Assembly: GCA_020635085.1 (NCBI GenBank)
Contig: JACKAL010000003.1
Coordinates: 1-64,000, forward strand
DNA: 64,000 bases
Direction: 5' to 3'
From: Pseudobdellovibrionaceae bacterium
GTDB taxonomy: Bacteria; Bdellovibrionota; Bdellovibrionia; Bdellovibrionales; JAGQZY01
This document shows positions 25,938 to 34,875 of this stretch, one piece after another. The notes beneath the pieces were generated by a model that saw only the letters and a list, made by a program, of their open reading frames with translations, was not told the origin of the DNA and searched no databases. How positions within the stretch are numbered: position 1 is the stretch's first letter; each line of letters opens with the position of its first letter. The translations under genes and the position numbers were made by a program.

Positions 25938-26750
25938 CTAGTTAAGGCCCTCAAGTTCACCACGCATGTTATGAATATCTTCTCGTAGTTTGCGTTGTTC
26001 GTCTTGTTTGCTGTTAATATCTGTATTGACTTGGCGTAACTGGTATTCGAGATCATCACGTTTGCGTTTGACTTCGGGATCTTCTGTTACAGCTGTTTGT
26101 TCTTTATAGGACTTTGTTGCGGCATCATACTGTTTGGTTTTAGAAACCACCGATGTACGCGGAAGGTTACTAATAAGTTGTGTGATCTGCATGGCGCGCC
26201 CTTGGTGCACGCGGATTTCGGAATCAATGCCAGCGACCTGCGCTTCGTTACTGGCGATTTGATTTTTTAGATATACCTGACGGCCTTTGCGATAACGTGG
26301 CACATAGGCGCTTTCCATATCTTTTGGACATTGGTTGTTATAAATACCGCCGCGACTTGCAAACAAATAAGCATAATCAGGGGCGCAGAATTTTTTTAGC
26401 CCTTCGAAGTAGCGTGCTTTGAGTTTTGGAACTATATTTGAATCGCAAAACTCGTAATTAAACCCTTCACCACTAGCACCCTTATTGAGAGCTGTATCCA
26501 GTTTGCAATAATTTTCCATTCCCAGTTTAAAACCGCGGTCTAATTCTCCAGAGTTGATTTCGGTTTCTGCTTTTTGACACTCTTTAAGGCGTCCGTCCTC
26601 CTCGAGGCGTTTACCATTCATGGCAATGTCATAAGCGTGTTGGAACCAATTTACTTTTTCACAATTTTTACGTGTAAAATAGCTCATGCAGGATGTGCTG
26701 CTCATTAAAAAAAAACTGAGAAATAAAAGTTTACTTTTTTTTGAAGACAT
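25938..26750 (-). CDS. DUF2799 domain lipoprotein
   Basis: A 270-residue exported protein with a signal peptide and a Cys in the SSTSC lipobox. The DUF2799 region holds conserved Cys and Gly blocks (ENYCKLDTAL, GFNYEFCDSN, LFASRGGIYNNQCP). Residues from about 190 to the end form a charged coiled coil. I chose ATG 26750 for the GGAGGG just upstream; the frame stays open to 26798. Its role is unknown. Confidence 0.85.
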   Translation of the reverse strand: MSSKKSKLLFLSFFLMSSTSCMSYFTRKNCEKVNWFQHAYDIAMNGKRLEEDGRLKECQKAETEINSGELDRGFKLGMENYCKLDTALNKGASGEGFNYEFCDSNIVPKLKARYFEGLKKFCAPDYAYLFASRGGIYNNQCPKDMESAYVPRYRKGRQVYLKNQIASNEAQVAGIDSEIRVHQGRAMQITQLISNLPRTSVVSKTKQYDAATKSYKEQTAVTEDPEVKRKRDDLEYQLRQVNTDINSKQDEQRKLREDIHNMRGELEGLN

Positions 26751-26836
26751 GAGCCCTCCATATTTACTAACTCTTAAGCAAAAACAAAGCATGAGCACAT
26801 TAAGTGCGACGGCATGTCCTAAGAGTCCATCGTCCT

Positions 26837-27538
26837 TTATTTTGGCGTTCCAGAATAAATATATGCAATCCCAAAAGAGAGTCGTTTACAAGTCATATTT
26901 GAGTATGCGCCCGTATTTATAGCACGATCGATAAATTTCTGACCGGATGGGAAGGATTTTGCTGATGAATTGAGATAGCTATAAGCACTGGGTTGACCAG
27001 AGATCCAGCCGCCAATTTTCGGTAAAATAGTATTGGAATAAAAATTATAAACAGAACCGAGGACGGGAGCTTCTACTTGGCCAAATTCTAAGATCATTAC
27101 TTTTTTGCGCGTCACGCGCGCCAGTTCACTAAGTGCCTTATCGAGATTTTCTACATTGCGAATACCAAATGAAATGCTCGAGATATCAAACGATTTGTCA
27201 GCATAGGGAAGTTGGGTCACATCAGCGGTTTCAAATTGAATATCGAGATTTTCTTGTTTGGCTTTTTTAGGAGCGAAAGCCAAAATATCGGCACAAAAAT
27301 CAGTTGCCGTCACATGCCCTGGGGTACCGACCGTTTTTTTAAACAACAGAGCTAAGTCGCCGGTGCCAGTGGCACAATCTAAAATATGGTCGCCACGCTT
27401 GGCGCCACTTAAACGCACCACCGTTTGTTTCCAAAGATGATGAATTCCTAAAGATAAAATGGAATTGGCCTTGTCATAACTTGGCGCAATTTCCGAAAAC
27501 ATCTGACGAATGGTATGTGCTTCGGGCTCTTTATACAT
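26837..27538 (-). CDS. menG: Demethylmenaquinone methyltransferase (MenG/UbiE)
   Basis: A SAM-dependent C-methyltransferase of 233 residues, catalysing the last step of menaquinone synthesis. UbiE marks are MFSEIAPSYDKANSILSLGIHHLWK at the N-terminus, the SAM motif ILDCATGTGDLALL, and SFGIRNVENLDKAL in the middle. The C-terminal IPxxG-type motif is partly altered to YIYSG. It starts inside the end of aroF (8-base overlap), so it is coupled to DAHP synthase. The other menaquinone genes run the opposite way from 28654. Confidence 0.93.
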   Translation of the reverse strand: MYKEPEAHTIRQMFSEIAPSYDKANSILSLGIHHLWKQTVVRLSGAKRGDHILDCATGTGDLALLFKKTVGTPGHVTATDFCADILAFAPKKAKQENLDIQFETADVTQLPYADKSFDISSISFGIRNVENLDKALSELARVTRKKVMILEFGQVEAPVLGSVYNFYSNTILPKIGGWISGQPSAYSYLNSSAKSFPSGQKFIDRAINTGAYSNMTCKRLSFGIAYIYSGTPK

Positions 27539-28337
27539 AACTCACCAAAGTTTTTCCCGCGGCTTCCACAAAGGGTTTGAGCTGAGACATAAGGTTTTTA
27601 AAGTTTTCAAAATTAAGTGCCTGAAAGCCATCGGAAAGCGCTTCTGCTGGATCTGGATGAACTTCTACCATAATGCCATCAGCACCAGCGGCGACGGCCG
27701 CACAAGCCATTGGTGCAACGAGATTGCGGTCACCTGTACCGTGAGAGGGATCAACGATTACCGGTAAATTGCAGTGTTGCTTGAGATACGCCACGGAAGC
27801 TAAATCCAAGGTGTTGCGCATTTTTGTTTCAAAGGTGCGAATGCCACGCTCACAGAGAAGCACAGACGTGTTCCCGCCATTAAGAACATACTGGGCCGCA
27901 TTGAGCCACTCATCTAGAAGCGCCGAAAAACCACGTTTCAGCAGTACAGGTTTATTGTAAGTGCCCAAGTCTTTGAGTAGCTCATAGTTGTACATATTGC
28001 GACTGCCGACCTGATAACCATCAAGGTAATCATTCAGTGCAGGAATTTGGCGTGGGTCGGTGACTTCAGAAATGAGCGGCATTGCCATCTCTTTTTTGAT
28101 TTCGGCGATCCATTGAAGTGCTTCCGCACCCACTCCTTGGAAAGAGTTCGGTTTGGTGCGCATTTTATAAATACCACCACGTAAAATACTAGCGCCGTGC
28201 TCTTTTACAAAAGCAGCCGTTTCGCGAAATTGTTCTGGTGATTCGATGGAACAGGGACCTGCAATGACATAAAACTTTTTTGGTTCGATGTGCAGATTTC
28301 CAAACGAGATATTTTGAGGATTCACTACTGATTGCAT
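27531..28337 (-). CDS. aroF: 3-deoxy-7-phosphoheptulonate (DAHP) synthase
   Basis: Condenses phosphoenolpyruvate and erythrose 4-phosphate in the first shikimate step. A 268-residue enzyme of the DAHP/KDO8P synthase type I-beta group. Motifs visible are YVIAGPCSIES, LRGGIYKMRTKPNSFQG, QVGSRNMYNYELL and VDPSHGTGDRNLV. No ACT or chorismate mutase regulatory domain is attached, so feedback control would need another site. ATG 28337 gives a normal length; the ribosome binding site is weak. The promoter region of about 300 bases is shared with the divergent men operon. Confidence 0.93.
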   Translation of the reverse strand: MQSVVNPQNISFGNLHIEPKKFYVIAGPCSIESPEQFRETAAFVKEHGASILRGGIYKMRTKPNSFQGVGAEALQWIAEIKKEMAMPLISEVTDPRQIPALNDYLDGYQVGSRNMYNYELLKDLGTYNKPVLLKRGFSALLDEWLNAAQYVLNGGNTSVLLCERGIRTFETKMRNTLDLASVAYLKQHCNLPVIVDPSHGTGDRNLVAPMACAAVAAGADGIMVEVHPDPAEALSDGFQALNFENFKNLMSQLKPFVEAAGKTLVSYV

Positions 28338-28653
28338 AAGCACATCTTTGTAACCCGAGTTGAGGATTATTTGGAGAAGTTTATTCGTCTTTTTCTTTTT
28401 ATTTTTAAATAAAATTTTGAATGAAACAGGACACTTAGAGAACATGCTTGGGCACGCCCCGCATCGGGGTGGCGGAGGCGGGTCGATAATTCGTTGCGTT
28501 ATTATTTTAGGGTCTCTTTTTCGATCCTGGGGTTTAACAGCAACTCATTGCTAGTAAAGATTATGGCGCCGATCTGGGTAACTCTTGGGAGGATGAAGGC
28601 AGGTTCTAATAAAGAGTGGAGTTCTGCAGGGTATAGAGGTATGAGGAAGGAAG
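28338..28653. other. Divergent promoter region of aroF-menG and the men operon
   Basis: About 316 bases between two divergent operons. It includes a short hairpin (CCCCG at 28457-28461 with CGGGG at 28465-28469) on the aroF side. I found no leader peptide rich in aromatic residues and no clear operator palindrome. The menF ribosome binding site AGGAAGGA lies at its right end. Confidence 0.5.
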
Positions 28654-29688
28654 ATGGATATGCAAGAGTTGGCGTCTTTTTTTTCTCAGTCTCAAGGGGC
28701 CTTGTTTGGTCGTTCAGGGGAAGAACTCACTTTGTTTTTTGGCAATACTTCGTTTTTTCCTGATTTATTGCAATATCCGGCAGTTTTTAGTGGAGATTTT
28801 TTTCTTGAACAGGCATCGGGGTGGACGGGTTATGAGAACGTGCACACATTTTCCTCTGTGCTTCAGCAAAAACGGTTTCATCATCATTTGCTATGGCAAG
28901 AGGCTGATGCGCGCCAGTTTCGTGACGATTTCCAGAGGGCACAAAAATTTTTGCAATCCGGCGAAATTGATAAAATTGTTTTAACCACAGTGGTGCGAGC
29001 ACCGCGTAGTGTGGATCCACAGACATTGATGATGTCGGCTATTTCGCAAACGCATCCAAATACCTATGTTTATGGCCAGTGGAAGCATGATGAGGGTTTT
29101 CTCGGTCTGACTCCAGAGATGTTGTTCACAATGTCGGGAACTAAGCATCTGGCAACAATGGCACTAGCTGGTACGGCAAGTAAGCAGGAGTTTCATAAAA
29201 ATTCTCAAGTGCTTTTTAGCGAGAAAAATAAGAGAGAGCACGCCGTCGTTGTCGATGATATTTTAGAGAGAGTGAAGGCGTGGGGCCAGGTGCATCGTTA
29301 TTCCGAGCGAGTCTTGGAGTTGGAGACTCTTGTGCACATTTGTACACCGATCGAGGTGGAGCTTACAGAAAATGTGTCGGTGGCCGATTGCATACGTGTC
29401 TTGCACCCTACGCCGGCTCTAGGAATTTCTCCACGCGAGAAGATGGACATTTTAAAATCGTTTCGCAGAAATGAAAAAAATTTTGGAGCGCCCTTCGCTG
29501 TGGCACGAGATAGAAATCATACTGTGTGTGTTGTGGGCATTCGCAAGTTGTCTTGGGATTCGGATTTTTATTATATTCGTTGCGGTTGTGGCATCGTTAA
29601 AGAAAGTCAGCTCGAAGACGAATGGCAGGAGCTTCTTCTGAAAATCGAAGCGGTGAAAAAATTATTTTTGTTGAACGATCCTTCGTAA
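28654..29688 (+). CDS. menF: Isochorismate synthase
   Basis: Isomerises chorismate to isochorismate, the entry to menaquinone. A 344-residue chorismate-binding enzyme, shorter than E. coli MenF (about 430), with a reduced N-terminal domain. The core shows IDKIVLTTVVRA, FLGLTPEMLF, LAGTAS, ELETLVHICTPIEVEL, LHPTPALGISP and the C-terminal YYIRCGCGIVKESQLEDEW. AAGGAAG precedes ATG 28654. It is the first gene of the rightward men operon. Confidence 0.93.
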   Translation: MDMQELASFFSQSQGALFGRSGEELTLFFGNTSFFPDLLQYPAVFSGDFFLEQASGWTGYENVHTFSSVLQQKRFHHHLLWQEADARQFRDDFQRAQKFLQSGEIDKIVLTTVVRAPRSVDPQTLMMSAISQTHPNTYVYGQWKHDEGFLGLTPEMLFTMSGTKHLATMALAGTASKQEFHKNSQVLFSEKNKREHAVVVDDILERVKAWGQVHRYSERVLELETLVHICTPIEVELTENVSVADCIRVLHPTPALGISPREKMDILKSFRRNEKNFGAPFAVARDRNHTVCVVGIRKLSWDSDFYYIRCGCGIVKESQLEDEWQELLLKIEAVKKLFLLNDPS

Positions 29689-29723
29689 AAATGAAGAGAG
29701 ATGGACTTTTATAGTTCAGGGTC

Positions 29724-31286
29724 ATGTTTATGTACGGTAATTTGCTAAAAGCGCGACAAATGCTAACTTGGCTTAAGGGTATTGGGGTCAAAGATATTTG
29801 TATTTGCCCTGGCGGGCGCAATGCACCTTTTGTCCATTTATTAGCACAGCAACAGGATTTTCGAGTGGTTTCCGCCTTTGATGAACGTGCGGCGGGTTTC
29901 TTTATTTTTGGACGTAGTTATAACCAACGGCGACCAGCGGCTGTGATAACCACTTCGGGAACCGCAGTGGCTGAGCTTTTCCCGAGTGTAATTGAGGCGA
30001 TGTATATGGGGGCGCCGATGATTGTGATCACCGCCGACCGTCCACGATCGCTAAGAGGTACAGGCTCTCCACAAGTGATTGATCAAAAAAATATTTTTGG
30101 CCACTATGTAGAAGCGTGTTTAGATATTGATGTGGGTGAGGCGTGGTCCGTGCCGCAGTGGTCGCAGAAAAAACCATTACATATCAATGTGGGATTTGAG
30201 GAACCGCTTATTGATGACAACGATGATTTTTCCATGTCCTGTGAAGATGTTTTGATTTCGTCTGAGCCCTCTAAAAATGCATCGATAGACTGGACATTTT
30301 TAAATGATCCTCAGCGTGTACCCCTTTTGGTGGCGGGTCCTTTACACAGTGAGGAAGTCCCGTCGGTTCGGGAGTTTTGTCAAAAATGGCCGGGTCTTCT
30401 TTATGCCGAAGGGGCTTCGGGATTACGCGAACTCACAGATGTGCCGAGGTTACGCAGTGGAGAAAAATTTCTCTCGCAACTTCTTAAAAATAATCAACTG
30501 AGTGCAGTGGTGCGTGTTGGTGGTGTGCCGACTCTCAAATTGTGGCGTGAGCTCGAAAAGGCCACGGTTCCTGTTATGTCCTTGTCCTCGCGATCGTTCT
30601 CAGGGTTGAGCCGTGGCCAGTTGGTGGAGCAGTCTTTGGTATCGGAGATGCAAGCTCCTGAACGTATAAAAATGAATGTGGGCTTGCTAAAGGAAATGAG
30701 AGCGCACGACGAAAAATATTTTAAGCACGTCCAAGAGTTGATCGCACAATATCCATTGAGTGAGCCCGCGTGGGTGCAGCGTATATCTCAATGGGTTCCT
30801 TCGTATCATAATATTTATTTGGGTAATAGTTTGCCGATTCGCGAGTGGGATGGGTTTGCGAGTTATGAGCAAACAAAGCATGTATTCGTAAACCGCGGAG
30901 CCAATGGTATTGATGGGCAAGTGGCTTCGGCACTGGGGATGACGCCTGCGGGGCAATCGCTTTCTCTTGTGATGGGGGATCTGACCCTTCTTTACGATGC
31001 CACGGGATTGTGGTTTCAGTCCCATGTCAATGAGCTGCATATGTTTGTAATTAATAATAATGGCGGGCGCATCTTCGAGCGACTTTTTGCCAATTCTGCC
31101 TTTTATAATTCCCATCAGGTTTCTTTTGCGGGATTAGCGGCGATGTGGAATTTGTCTTGGCAAAAGTTGGATGTGCCGATGGACCTTAAAAAATCAAAAC
31201 GTGCGTTGTACGAAGTTCTTCCGGATGCGCAACAGACAAGTGATTTTTGGAAAGCGTATGATCAACTTTTTAAATCGTTGTGTTGA
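29724..31286 (+). CDS. menD: SEPHCHC synthase (MenD)
   Basis: A thiamine diphosphate enzyme of 520 residues joining isochorismate to the succinic semialdehyde unit from 2-oxoglutarate. The N-terminal domain shows ICICPGGRNAPFV, DERAAGFFIFG and the cofactor segment TTSGTAVAELFPSVIEA. The MenD block MIVITADRPRSLRGTGSPQ is present. In the C-terminal domain the diphosphate region reads VMGDLTLLYDATGL followed by NNNGGRIF. It is slightly short for the family but complete. Confidence 0.94.
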   Translation: MFMYGNLLKARQMLTWLKGIGVKDICICPGGRNAPFVHLLAQQQDFRVVSAFDERAAGFFIFGRSYNQRRPAAVITTSGTAVAELFPSVIEAMYMGAPMIVITADRPRSLRGTGSPQVIDQKNIFGHYVEACLDIDVGEAWSVPQWSQKKPLHINVGFEEPLIDDNDDFSMSCEDVLISSEPSKNASIDWTFLNDPQRVPLLVAGPLHSEEVPSVREFCQKWPGLLYAEGASGLRELTDVPRLRSGEKFLSQLLKNNQLSAVVRVGGVPTLKLWRELEKATVPVMSLSSRSFSGLSRGQLVEQSLVSEMQAPERIKMNVGLLKEMRAHDEKYFKHVQELIAQYPLSEPAWVQRISQWVPSYHNIYLGNSLPIREWDGFASYEQTKHVFVNRGANGIDGQVASALGMTPAGQSLSLVMGDLTLLYDATGLWFQSHVNELHMFVINNNGGRIFERLFANSAFYNSHQVSFAGLAAMWNLSWQKLDVPMDLKKSKRALYEVLPDAQQTSDFWKAYDQLFKSLC

Positions 31287-31358
31287 GATGAGTCGCATCA
31301 TTTCTGGTCAACAGAGACCATTGGTTTTCTCTGATATAAGGTGGCTAAAGAGAGTCTT

Positions 31359-32084
31359 ATGAAACCACAAAGTATTCTTTTTCTTCATGGCTTTTTAGGG
31401 AAGCCACAAGATTGGGCGAGCATACAAAACCACCTCAGAAAACGTTTTGCTGAAAATATGCAAATGGAAACCGTGTCTTTGTGGGAGATTCTCAAAGAAA
31501 ACCAGGATTTCTCTTTGTCGCATGTGGCGCAGTTGGTTACCCCCCATGTCGAGGGAAAAACCATGGTCGTGGGCTATTCCCTGGGTGGACGTATTTTGAT
31601 GCACTTACCGGCAATGCTGCGTTTTACTCTACCAGCACTTGTTTTTATTGCCAGTCACTGGGCGCTGGAAGAAGAAATAGACAAGAAAAATCGTATTTTA
31701 CTGGATGAGGCGTGGGCTGAAAAATTCAAACATCAGTCGTGGGAAACTCTCATGCAAGAATGGAATGCACAATCTGTTTTTGGTCAGGATACATTTCGCC
31801 CCGAAAGAAGTGAAAAAGATTTTGATCGTACGCTTCTAGCACAAACCATTGCGGGCTGTTCCGTTGGCCGTCAGCAATTTATTGAGCAGCCATGGGCGCG
31901 TAGTCATTGGATCTATGGCTCAGAGGATCACAAACTGGTGAGTCGCATTCCTCAACTCAAAAATAAATACCCCGAAGTGAACACGTATGTCATCGAGGGC
32001 GGGGGGCATAGCCTGTTGTGGGCGCAAAAGCCTGAGCTTTCTCAAATTTTGTCTAACATCTTTTGTCAGGTGGGAGGCGCGTAG
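31359..32084 (+). CDS. menH: SHCHC synthase-like alpha/beta hydrolase (MenH)
   Basis: A 241-residue alpha/beta-hydrolase fold protein between menD and menB, predicted to eliminate pyruvate from the MenD product. The oxyanion segment is LFLHGFLGKPQDW, the nucleophile elbow VVGYSLGGRI carries the Ser, and the late GGGHSLLWAQKPE holds the His. ATG 31359 is taken as the start; GTG 31341 is possible but has no better ribosome binding site. MenH proteins resemble many hydrolases, so the assignment relies partly on the operon. Confidence 0.85.
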   Translation: MKPQSILFLHGFLGKPQDWASIQNHLRKRFAENMQMETVSLWEILKENQDFSLSHVAQLVTPHVEGKTMVVGYSLGGRILMHLPAMLRFTLPALVFIASHWALEEEIDKKNRILLDEAWAEKFKHQSWETLMQEWNAQSVFGQDTFRPERSEKDFDRTLLAQTIAGCSVGRQQFIEQPWARSHWIYGSEDHKLVSRIPQLKNKYPEVNTYVIEGGGHSLLWAQKPELSQILSNIFCQVGGA

Positions 32085-32232
32085 TCTAGGGTGCTGAGGA
32101 TTGAGCTGAAACGTCAACAGCCCCTATGAAGCGCAACAATAGCACTTGCCTCTAAATTATTCAGAATATACAACCAACGCGACAGCTATTTTAGATCTGA
32201 GTATTATGTGAACCTGAATTTGCGAGGTAATA

Positions 32233-33054
32233 ATGAGCCAAGTGTGGACTCCTATTAAACAATATCAAGATATTCTGTTTGAGCGTACCGAAGATGGTAT
32301 TGCTAAAGTTACGATCAATCGTCCAGAGGTGCGCAATGCATTTCGTCCACAGACGGTGATGGAAATGCGCGAGGCATTTGATATCGCTCGCGATGATTCC
32401 AGTATTGGCTGTGTGATTCTGACAGGACAAGGTGAAAAAGCATTTTGTTCGGGTGGAGATCAAAAAATTCGCGGCGAAGGTGGGTACGTTGGTCAAGATG
32501 GTGTCCCTCGTTTGAATGTACTCGACTTGCAAAAACAAATTCGCAGTCTTCCTAAACCCGTAGTGGCCATGGTAGCTGGATATGCTGTAGGTGGCGGTCA
32601 CGTTCTTCATGTGGTGTGCGATCTTACTATCGCTGCCGACAATGCCATTTTTGGTCAAACAGGACCGCGGGTAGGTTCCTTCGATGGTGGTTTGGGAAGT
32701 AGCTATTTATCCCGTATCGTGGGCCAAAAGAAAGCGCGCGAGATTTGGTTTCTTTGTCGCCAATACAATGCGGATCAGGCTTTGGAAATGGGACTGGTCA
32801 ATACAGTGGTTCCCTATAGCGAGCTGGAGACAGAAACGTTAAAGTGGTGCCGTGAAATGCTAGAACTTTCGCCAATGGCTCTGCGCTTTTTAAAAGCATC
32901 AATGAATGCTGATTGCGATGGGCAAATTGGCCTTTTGGATTTGGCCGGTAACGCCACACTTCTCTATTATCTTTCTGAAGAGGGGCGCGAGGGCAAACAA
33001 GCCTTTGTCGAAAAACGAAAACCTGATTTTAGTAAGTTCACACGCTTTCCTTAA
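32233..33054 (+). CDS. menB: 1,4-dihydroxy-2-naphthoyl-CoA synthase
   Basis: A crotonase-fold ring-closing enzyme of 273 residues turning o-succinylbenzoyl-CoA into the naphthoyl thioester. Characteristic segments are NRPEVRNAFRPQTV, KAFCSGGDQKIRGEGGY, VVAMVAGYAVGGGHVLHVVCDLTIA and FGQTGPRVGSFDGG. GAGG lies eight bases before ATG 32233. About 150 bases separate it from menH, so a secondary promoter is possible. The menA gene begins 11 bases after its stop. Confidence 0.96.
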   Translation: MSQVWTPIKQYQDILFERTEDGIAKVTINRPEVRNAFRPQTVMEMREAFDIARDDSSIGCVILTGQGEKAFCSGGDQKIRGEGGYVGQDGVPRLNVLDLQKQIRSLPKPVVAMVAGYAVGGGHVLHVVCDLTIAADNAIFGQTGPRVGSFDGGLGSSYLSRIVGQKKAREIWFLCRQYNADQALEMGLVNTVVPYSELETETLKWCREMLELSPMALRFLKASMNADCDGQIGLLDLAGNATLLYYLSEEGREGKQAFVEKRKPDFSKFTRFP

Positions 33055-33064
33055 AGGAGATGTG

Positions 33065-33934
33065 GTGAATCCTTATCTCCTATCTCTGAGACCAAAAACA
33101 TTAGTCGCTGCAGCTGTACCGGTATTATCTGCAGCGGTTCTGGTTTTTGCGGAGCAGGATTCCGTGCCATGGTTTTTAGTGGTGTCCGTTTTTCTATGTG
33201 CTCTTTGCATTCAGGTGGCGACCAATCTTTTTAATGATCTCATCGATTTTAAAAAAGGAGCAGATACTCATCAGCGTATTGGTCCAGTGCGAGTTACCCA
33301 ATCGGGTTTGATGAGCGAAAGACAGGTTCTTTTTGTTGCGTTGTTTTTTTCTTTGCTGGCGGTGGGCTTTGGCGTGCCTCTCGTACTCAAAGGCGGATGG
33401 GTATTTTTGCTATTAGGTATTGCGGCGTTATTTTTAGCCTATGGCTACACAGGAGGGCCCTTTCCTCTCGCTTATTTGGGTATCGGCGATGTTTTTGTAA
33501 TTTTATTTTTTGGTTTGGTCGCAGTGATGGGAAGTTATTATCTTTTTACCGGCAATGTATCACAGGCCTCATTGGTGATGGGGGTGCAGCTCGGATGTCT
33601 GTCGACAGTTTTATTAGCTATCAACAATTTGCGCGATAGTGTCACCGATAAAGTGGTGGGTAAAAAAACCTTGGCTGTTCGTTTCGGTGATCGCTTTGTA
33701 CAGGTGGAGATTTTTTTCCTTATTTTTCTGGCCTACGCTCTGACTTTTTATTGGTGGGTGACATATCAAAAATCAGTATTTGCAGTTGTTTTTTTATCCT
33801 TGCCTCTTGCAGTCTTTATTTTACGAGGTGTATTTTTTGCCAAGGAGAAACAAGCACTCAATAAAATGCTGGGATTCTCAGGTTTATTTTTGTTGATATT
33901 TGCCAGCTTAAACTGGATTGCGTTTTTGCTATGA
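33065..33934 (+). CDS. menA: 1,4-dihydroxy-2-naphthoate polyprenyltransferase
   Basis: An integral membrane prenyltransferase of the UbiA family (289 residues, about eight to nine hydrophobic helices) that attaches the isoprenoid tail. The first aspartate motif is NLFNDLIDFKKGADT, followed by RIGPVRVTQSG. The second motif is NNLRDSVTDKVVGKKTLAVRFG. The start is GTG 33065, five bases after AAAGGAG; an upstream extension of the frame inside menB is not credible. It overlaps menC by four bases. Confidence 0.93.
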   Translation: MNPYLLSLRPKTLVAAAVPVLSAAVLVFAEQDSVPWFLVVSVFLCALCIQVATNLFNDLIDFKKGADTHQRIGPVRVTQSGLMSERQVLFVALFFSLLAVGFGVPLVLKGGWVFLLLGIAALFLAYGYTGGPFPLAYLGIGDVFVILFFGLVAVMGSYYLFTGNVSQASLVMGVQLGCLSTVLLAINNLRDSVTDKVVGKKTLAVRFGDRFVQVEIFFLIFLAYALTFYWWVTYQKSVFAVVFLSLPLAVFILRGVFFAKEKQALNKMLGFSGLFLLIFASLNWIAFLL

Positions 33935-34875
33935 AGATTTGGTATTCTCCGTACGAACTTTTTCCCATCCATACAATCAATCGTTTTTCGCCGCGCGATC
34001 ATATTGGGTTTCTCATTAAAATACAAAATAAGCATATCGAAGCGGGCTATGCCGATTGCCGTCCCATAGTAGAATTTGGTGATGGTCATTTTAAGGTTCT
34101 TTTACAAAGATTGCGTGAAAAAAAATGGACCCCCCTGTTAAAGAGGGCTGTTCACTTGGCGCAGATTGATGGAAAAGCACGTATGGAAAAACGCAGCCTT
34201 TTTTTTCCGGATATAAAAGTGCGATCTCATTTTACCTGCACGAATATAGAAAAACTGCGCTCTCAACACATAGAAGCTCTTGTCGAAAGCGGCTTTAAAA
34301 GTATAAAGGTAAAAGTTGGTAAAAATATCGATCTTGAAACAACCATATTAAATCGATTGCCTGATTCTGTTCGCCAGTCCCTACGTTGGCGTTTTGATGC
34401 CAATGCCGGTGATGGGGAACAATTTTTAACTAAATTGAGTCCAGATTTTTTTCCTATAACCGATTTTTTTGAAGATCCAACTCGCTACAATTTAAAAAAA
34501 TGGCAAGCCCTCAGCACGCGCTACCATATGAAGTTTGCCTTTGATCATCCACAAGGCGCCACATCGTTATCTCAATATCCAGGTATTCATGTTTTAAAGC
34601 CGGCACGCGAAGCGATTATGCCGCGAAAAATCGATGTGATCACTTCGGCAATGGATCATCCTGTTGGACAGAGTTTTGCTTTTTGGGCGGCACAAACGGC
34701 AGTAAAAAAATTTCGCAGGCAAAGCACCGATTATGGTTTGCAGACGGATCATTTGTTTCGCGAAAATCCATTTTTTAAGGCCATTCGTCCTCAAGGGAGT
34801 TTTTTCCAATACGACGATGGTTATGGTGTCGGCTTTAATGAACTTCTGGAAAGTGTCACATGGTTGAGTTTGTAA
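33931..34875 (+). CDS. menC: o-Succinylbenzoate synthase, divergent
   Basis: An enolase-superfamily dehydratase of 314 residues. The catalytic KxK motif is visible in SIKVKVGKN, and a metal-ligand segment in WRFDANAG. The later parts are divergent, with a FFEDP segment and a C-terminal KxIRPQGSF region. Position in the men operon and four-base overlap with menA support the call more strongly than overall similarity. N-acylamino acid racemase activity is an alternative for the family but unlikely here. Confidence 0.85.
   Translation: MKIWYSPYELFPIHTINRFSPRDHIGFLIKIQNKHIEAGYADCRPIVEFGDGHFKVLLQRLREKKWTPLLKRAVHLAQIDGKARMEKRSLFFPDIKVRSHFTCTNIEKLRSQHIEALVESGFKSIKVKVGKNIDLETTILNRLPDSVRQSLRWRFDANAGDGEQFLTKLSPDFFPITDFFEDPTRYNLKKWQALSTRYHMKFAFDHPQGATSLSQYPGIHVLKPAREAIMPRKIDVITSAMDHPVGQSFAFWAAQTAVKKFRRQSTDYGLQTDHLFRENPFFKAIRPQGSFFQYDDGYGVGFNELLESVTWLSL

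Noticed and set aside
28494..28763. Plus-strand frame overlapping the menF start
   Set aside because: It is out of frame with menF, has no similarity and covers the menF ribosome binding site.
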